From NCBI GenBank assembly GCA_903813345.2, contig CAIIXF020000008.1, forward strand, positions 36,354,867 through 36,418,866: 64,000 nucleotides of DNA. The letters are read 5' to 3'. The notes under the pieces were generated by a model. The model did not search any database. It worked only from the letters and a program-made list of their open reading frames with translations, and was not told the origin of the DNA. This DNA comes from Owenia fusiformis. Lineage: Eukaryota > Annelida > Polychaeta > Sabellida > Oweniidae. A program made the translations under genes and the position numbers. Of this stretch, positions 59,765 to 64,000 are shown one piece after another (the first letter of the stretch is position 1; each line of letters starts with the position of its first letter).

Positions 59765-59943
59765 CCTCTTGACTACCTGGAGTGACGAGATTTACACAAA
59801 AATTGTTTTAAAATGTGTAGAAATTTTACTAGGTTGAGTATTTAAAGTTGTAAGTTGTATAGGTATGCAGTAAAATGTCAAAAGGTGGCAAAAATGAAAA
59901 ATGCTCTGGTTTCAACAGATTTTAGACTCTGGGATTCAAGAGG
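59765..59943. mobile_element. piggyBac-like MITE, copy 1
   Basis: Starts CCTCTTGACTACCTGGAGTG and ends GGGATTCAAGAGG, flanked by TTAA at 59761-59764 and 59944-59947. TTAA duplication with CCTCTTG ends is piggyBac-like. It lacks about 100 bp present in copy 2 (62932-63210). Confidence 0.8.
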
Positions 59944-60261
59944 TTAAACTTACATTGCTTTTCATGTGTTTCTGTGTTTTTTCGTTTAGAAATTATCAGC
60001 CATTTTGATAATCATTGTTGCACTTTGCTTGCTGCGTTCTGTTTGTTTTAGATACTCATAATTTAAGAAAATGTTATTAACATATTAAAGGGTCACTCAA
60101 ATCTGTTATGCTGTGATTGTTTGTTATCTTTTAAAACCTCTTGTTCAAGTTAATGAAATTGTGATTAACCATACGCAATTCACTTGACAGAACATTTTAT
60201 AACTTATTAAGTACAAGTTGAAATTAATAGATGTGACATGTGATGCAAGGTACAGAATACA

Positions 60262-60720
60262 TTTTTTTATTTTTTTATTTTTTTTTATTGGAATCACTAA
60301 CAAACATGCTTATACAATTACAGTCAAAATTAAAATACATAAGAATGTCACTAAAGTAACATCAATCCTTATTTTAAGGAATATATATTGTTTTCAGATA
60401 TTTTTTAAAACACTTATCTAAATCACCTTGGTCATTTCCCCAATCAATGAAAGCTTTATCACCCATGGTCAAGCATATTTTAATTTGAATATTATCGGAA
60501 ATAAGGCTAGATGACAATTGTTCATTACAGGAATTGATCACATTCAGAAAGAAGTTGGTTCTTTTATTGTCCAAATGAGGACAAACAAACATACAGTGCA
60601 GGATAGAGTCCTTGACATTGTTCCTTTGGCCCCATTCAGTCAGTATTCAGACCAAAGCACCCTGATCTTAACAGCATATATTCATGATTTATTTGCACTT
60701 GTAATCTTTTATTGATTAAT
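60262..60720 (-). mobile_element. 5'-truncated LINE 3' end with A-rich tail
   Basis: On the minus strand, a frame from about 60640 to a stop at 60374 reads NNVKDSILHCMFVCPHLDNK then RTNFFLNVINSCNEQL, the C-terminal pattern seen at the end of LINE ORF2 proteins (H-x-x-x-x-C-P ... R-x-x-F). It is followed by a short 3' UTR and an AATAAA-plus-A-rich tail (plus strand 60262-60289). Upstream frames are interrupted (TGA near 60650). It differs from the LINE at 196-4796, which ends in TAGTG repeats. Confidence 0.55.
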
Positions 60721-61465
60721 GCCACTCCTCCTTAATTTTATCCAGTTATTTTTTGATAAGTCTATCTTTATTAACATGTAGAAGTGTAACCCTATTTAAT
60801 TGAGGTTTCATGATTAATGTCATATTTTTTAGGGAACCCCCCTAAATAACTTTAAAATAAATGGCGAGTAAACTTAAGAAAACTATTCACTTATAATTTA
60901 AGGAATATAGGTCTAATACACATTCTGTGAAAATTTGAAGACAACTGATTAGGCCATAAGAAGTAGGTTATTTGTTTTGCGTCATGGCAAAATCCTAATC
61001 ATGCAAGGGTACAAGGAAAACAAACACAAACTCAAGAAAAAACACAAACTTGTTTATGGGCATATAAAGGAATGACATGCCAATTTGCAGTGATTACAAA
61101 CACATATCTATACATCCTATACAATATATTTAAGCATAGCTATTATTCAAGGGTACAAAATAAGAAAATACACAATGTATGCTAAAGTAATCAATAACAC
61201 TGTCAATTTTGACGCACATCAAATGATCTGCCATTTCGTCCGATTCTGATTGAATGAAATGCGATGGTACTTTCAAACCCTTGTAATTGTTATTTGTATG
61301 TGTTTGTTTTTTCTGATTTACTCAAAATCGTGCAAGCAAGGGGACGCAAAACAGAGAATGTACTTCTTATGGCCTTATTCAAAATATTACTATAGAAAGC
61401 ATATACCTAAAACACCAATGTGACATTTTACAAGATTTTAGGTACTTTTAGGTAATCTTTTGTCT
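60721..61465. other. Non-coding stretch
   Basis: No exon was recognised on either strand. Confidence 0.4.
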
Positions 61466-61471
61466 TTTAAT
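61466..61471 (-). terminator. Putative poly(A) signal of the LDLa-containing gene
   Basis: ATTAAA on the minus strand, about 91 bases after the stop codon and just past the 16-bp repeat array. Confidence 0.4.
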
Positions 61472-61492
61472 TCTACAATGAATATGTTCTGT

Positions 61493-61572
61493 GATAATCA
61501 ATATTGTAGATAATCAATTTTGTAGATAATCAATTTTGTAGATAATCAATTTTGTGGATAATCAACTTAGTC
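61493..61572 (-). repeat. 16-bp tandem array starting at the stop codon, 5 copies
   Basis: On the plus strand GATAATCAATTTTGTA in four near-perfect copies (61493-61556) plus a fifth diverged copy (61557-61572) that contains the last codons and TGA stop (62-64 of the 61500s) of the minus-strand gene. Each unit carries the same TTGATTATC, so the stop codon has been copied into the 3' UTR. Confidence 0.85.
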
Positions 61573-61775
61573 GATACCAAACTGCATGTGAGCAAAGCTT
61601 CTTTAACTCATTACCGTAGTAATAATCACCTGTTGCAAGTTTGGGTTCTGAAGCAAGGTAGTAGGGCATAATTCCATATCCTGTTATATTAAACCTGTCG
61701 GCTGTATGTTTCCAGGTTGTTTCCCTTGATGCGAAATTGTAGGAAAACTCATATTTCACAATGCCATCAACGTTC
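61562..61775 (-). CDS. LDLa-containing gene, terminal coding exon
   Basis: Acceptor CAAATGTGTTTCAG|GAACG. It completes an Arg codon from the previous exon and encodes NVDGIVKYEFSYNFASRETT, WKHTADRFNITGYGIMPYYL, ASEPKLATGDYYYGNELKKL and CSHAVWYRLS before TGA. One N-glycosylation sequon (NIT). I recognise no domain family; the aromatic-rich strand-like pattern suggests an extracellular beta domain. An in-frame Met upstream lies before the acceptor and is not the start. Confidence 0.75.
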
Positions 61776-61935
61776 CTGAAACACATTTGAGTTGGAGTAT
61801 TATCAAAGATCATCTAACTTGAAAACAAAAATGTTGTTACTGAAGTCATTACAATACATGGACTTAGTATCTACAGCTTTAAAACTTAATATTGTATTGT
61901 ACAGCTATCGCTGATGTTTTGAGTATTGGGTATCA

Positions 61936-62145
61936 TGTATTGTAAATTGGGCCCTTAAAAATTTTGGGCGAAAAAAGGCTTTAAGGCCCCAAAAAGTGGG
62001 CCTTATTTTTTAATATCAGGCCAAATTTTGAAGAAAATGGGCCTCAAAATTTCAAAATATGGGCCCACTTTTAGGTTTTATTTTTTTCTCTAACCTGAAA
62101 TTTGGCCCCCCCCCCTGTTGGTTCCCAGATCCGCCCCTGCATCTA
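61936..62145. mobile_element. Fragment of the GGCGGATC-end repeat family
   Basis: Read on the minus strand it starts TGCAGGGGCGGATCTGGGAA, then a G-run, followed by GGCCC/AAAATTTTGGG-type words as inside the element at 37397-37717. It lies in the last intron of the minus-strand gene. Confidence 0.6.
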
Positions 62146-62170
62146 TGACTGAAATAAAACACATATTTAC

Positions 62171-62357
62171 CTTCCGTCGCTATCTCTAAATGTATATATC
62201 CCTATGGCAGTTCCTAAAACAATCTGTGGAAAATATTCCAAGCTCTTCAAACTTTTTATTGTTGAAGTCATTGTAACAAATGAATAAGCATCCAGGATAC
62301 ATTGCTGTTTCCAAGGAAGAACTGTTTTCCAATTGTCGCCAATCTTGAAAGGGTTAA
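62171..62357 (-). CDS. LDLa-containing gene, penultimate exon
   Basis: Acceptor GCAACTTTCAG|TTAACC to donor GGAAG|GTAAAT. Encodes NPFKIGDNWKTVLPWKQQCI, LDAYSFVTMTSTIKSLKSLE, YFPQIVLGTAIGIYTFRDSD. Phases agree on both sides (Ile codon with the LDLa exon, Arg codon with the last exon), which strongly supports the three-exon chain. No family recognised. Confidence 0.75.
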
Positions 62358-62931
62358 CTGAAAGTTGCAATTAGTGAGGAGTTAATTCAAGAATTATGCC
62401 TAATGGGTGTAGAACTTCTGCTTGAGAAGGAATTTTCAATATGGCTGTTCAATTCAAAATGGCTGCCATTTTTTATTGAAAACGTAATCTTAAGTAAATC
62501 AAATCAAAGTGTAGTAGAGTGACACTCTATTATGACAATTTGGCCAATAGGGCCATTTTCAGAAATGGCAGCCATGGCTGTTCAAGGGAATTTCCTAAGC
62601 TTTTTCGTTTCTTTTATCTAGTTAAATATTCCTCAGTGTCATCTGGACAATTAAAAGTTGTTCACATTTTGCAGAACAAAATTAACTTGTCATGTGTGTC
62701 AAATTGTGACGATTCTTTTGTCAAGTGTCATGTTTACAAGGTCAAATAATCTACAAATGTAGGTGAGATGATCATAATTTTTGTGAATAAATGATTTGTA
62801 GCTGTCATTAAGGATCTATTATAGAAATGCTCAGAATTTTAGATATTTTTTAATCACATCCAAAAAGCACTTTGACTTTACAAATACAATGTAAGGAAGT
62901 TCATATCCCAGATTTTGAAATGTGTTTTTAA

Positions 62932-63210
62932 CCTCTTGGCTACCTGGAGTGATGAGATTTCTCATCGCCTCAGAAATGACCTTGAAACCCAGAGTGACGA
63001 GAAAATCTGTCACAAAATTTTTCACTAAAATTGCTCTTATTTGAATCCAATTTACACAACAATTGTTTTAAAACGTGTAGAAATGATCTCTGCTGTCCAA
63101 TTTTACTAAGTTGAGCACCTAAAGTTGTATGATGTATTAAAATGCGAAAAGGTGGAAAAAATGAAAAATTCTCTGGTTTCAACCGATTTTTGAGCCTGGG
63201 ATTCAAGAGG
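62932..63210. mobile_element. piggyBac-like MITE, copy 2
   Basis: Starts CCTCTTGGCTACCTGGAGTG and ends GGGATTCAAGAGG, flanked by TTAA at 62928-62931 and 63211-63214. It has a central segment of about 100 bp missing from copy 1. It lies in an intron of the minus-strand gene. Confidence 0.85.
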
Positions 63211-63340
63211 TTAAGCTTGGGCTACATGAACGAGGGGAAAAGCTGGCAACTGGCTGATATAGTCAGAGTTTTATTAATCTTTGTATAATTGGAGTCTTAT
63301 CAGTTTTGAATATTTGTAATTTGTTATCAAATGAACTCAC

Positions 63341-63398
63341 TGCATGATGTGTAAGACTCGTCAGATCCATCTAAGCAGTCCACTATGCCATCACAGCC
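63341..63398 (-). CDS. LDLa-containing gene, exon with second half of an LDL-receptor class A module
   Basis: Acceptor TTGTTATAG|GGCTGT to donor TGCA|GTGAGT. Encodes GCDGIVDCLDGSDESYTSC, the calcium-binding second half of an LDLa repeat (C-D-G-x-x-D-C-x-D-G-S-D-E-x-x-x-x-C). The first half with the other three cysteines should be in an upstream exon that I did not find before 64000, so this gene is 5' partial. Modules of this kind occur on extracellular or membrane proteins that bind ligands. Confidence 0.85.
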
Positions 63399-63848
63399 CT
63401 ATAACAATGTACAAGATAGTATGAATACTTTAAAATATAATCCTGTTTTGTTAATCTGAAACATAGAATCAAATGCTAAAGTCTGATGTGAGAAGCCAAA
63501 AGTCACTCAACCTCGAACCCTTGAATCCACAAAAATGTGATCCTGTTTATAATTTATTAATGTGGTGATTGCCTAAATAGTTGATTCAAAGAGATTTTAA
63601 AGGCTTCAAACAAATGGGATTCAGATGTTGAAAAGTTTAAAATTATGAAATCATGGATTGGGTCAAACATCATTGAAGTTCCATATTAATTCAATAATAT
63701 TTAATCCCTTTTAATTGAAAAGGAACACTTTGTCAGTTGAAATGATTATTTTTGAAAGTGAAATTAAATTCTATCTACACTCTGTGGAAACAGAAAACTG
63801 GAGGGTAAAGAAAGGTGAAGTAGGTTTTGTTTAAGATTAGTCTAGAAG
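63399..63848 (-). other. Intron of the LDLa-containing gene
   Basis: AT-rich, no exon with LDLa-type cysteines seen on the minus strand. Confidence 0.4.
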
Positions 63849-64000
63849 TTGTGAAAGGTTTCTCACCCATAGTGGATGAATTCATTCTCTTGATTCTGAA
63901 GTTGTGAAAGGTTACTCACCCATAGTGGATGAAAACATTCTCCTGATTCTGACGTTGTGAAAGGTTACTCACCAAAAATAATGAATTCATTCTCCTGATT
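63849..64000 (-). repeat. 52-bp tandem array with a splice-donor motif, at least 3 copies
   Basis: Plus-strand GTTGTGAAAGGTTACTCACC recurs at 63849, 63901 and 63954 (first copy TTTCTCACC). On the minus strand each unit reads ATCAGGAGAATG, about 16 bases, then G|GTGAGTAACC. The copy next to the window edge reads NQENEFIIF in one frame before its donor and is the likely real exon end, with the other copies inside the intron. The array is cut by the window end. Confidence 0.85.

Noticed and set aside
60218-60421. Plus-strand open frame over the T-rich tract
   Set aside because: It is the complement of the A-rich tail of a truncated LINE.

Overview
The window is AT-rich animal nuclear DNA from an invertebrate. 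Genes have GT-AG introns, there are several CR1/L2-like LINE, PIF/Harbinger, piggyBac-like and TA-flanked MITE insertions, and simple repeats abound. No base run identifies the species. The repeat types (GGCGGATCCAG-ended and GTGGCGTAGCTAGG-type elements) and the gene types fit a marine deuterostome or similar invertebrate, but this is only an inference.

Layout. 0.1-4.8 kb: a largely intact minus-strand LINE with an SGNH-hydrolase ORF1 and an endonuclease/reverse-transcriptase ORF2. 4.8-22.8 kb: no gene recognised; microsatellites and MITEs. 22.85-25.83 kb: a plus-strand PAR/NFIL3-type bZIP gene with CCAAT box, TATA box, a 5'UTR exon, one intron and an intact 250-residue CDS. 25.8-34.6 kb: no gene seen. 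34.87-35.62 kb: a minus-strand intronless ankyrin protein with a PP1-binding RVxF-type motif (PPP1R27/MYPT-like). 37-41.6 kb: a cluster of inverted-repeat elements. 41.93-59.41 kb (continuing beyond): a plus-strand F-box/WD40 gene, seven coding exons reconstructed with every splice phase consistent. Its 10.4-kb intron between exons 2 and 3 holds a nested minus-strand gene for a secreted or GPI-anchored-like protein and a 5.6-kb decayed PIF/Harbinger transposon with TTA target duplication. 61.56-64.0 kb: the last three coding exons of a minus-strand gene with half of an LDL-receptor class A module and an unrecognised C-terminal domain.

Most interesting observation. Four separate tandem arrays in 53.8-64.0 kb have repeat units that contain a gene-structure boundary. 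They are a 30-bp array of about 27 copies of an exon end plus 5' splice site; a 41-bp array of nine copies of branch-point region, pyrimidine tract, 3' splice site and exon start; a 52-bp array of exon-end plus 5' splice site in the neighbouring gene, cut by the window edge; and a 16-bp array whose end unit holds a stop codon. In the two F-box/WD arrays the splice site that fits the reading frame is the outermost one on the exon side, so the arrays look like minisatellites grown from exon-intron junctions into the introns. They create strings of near-identical competing splice sites.
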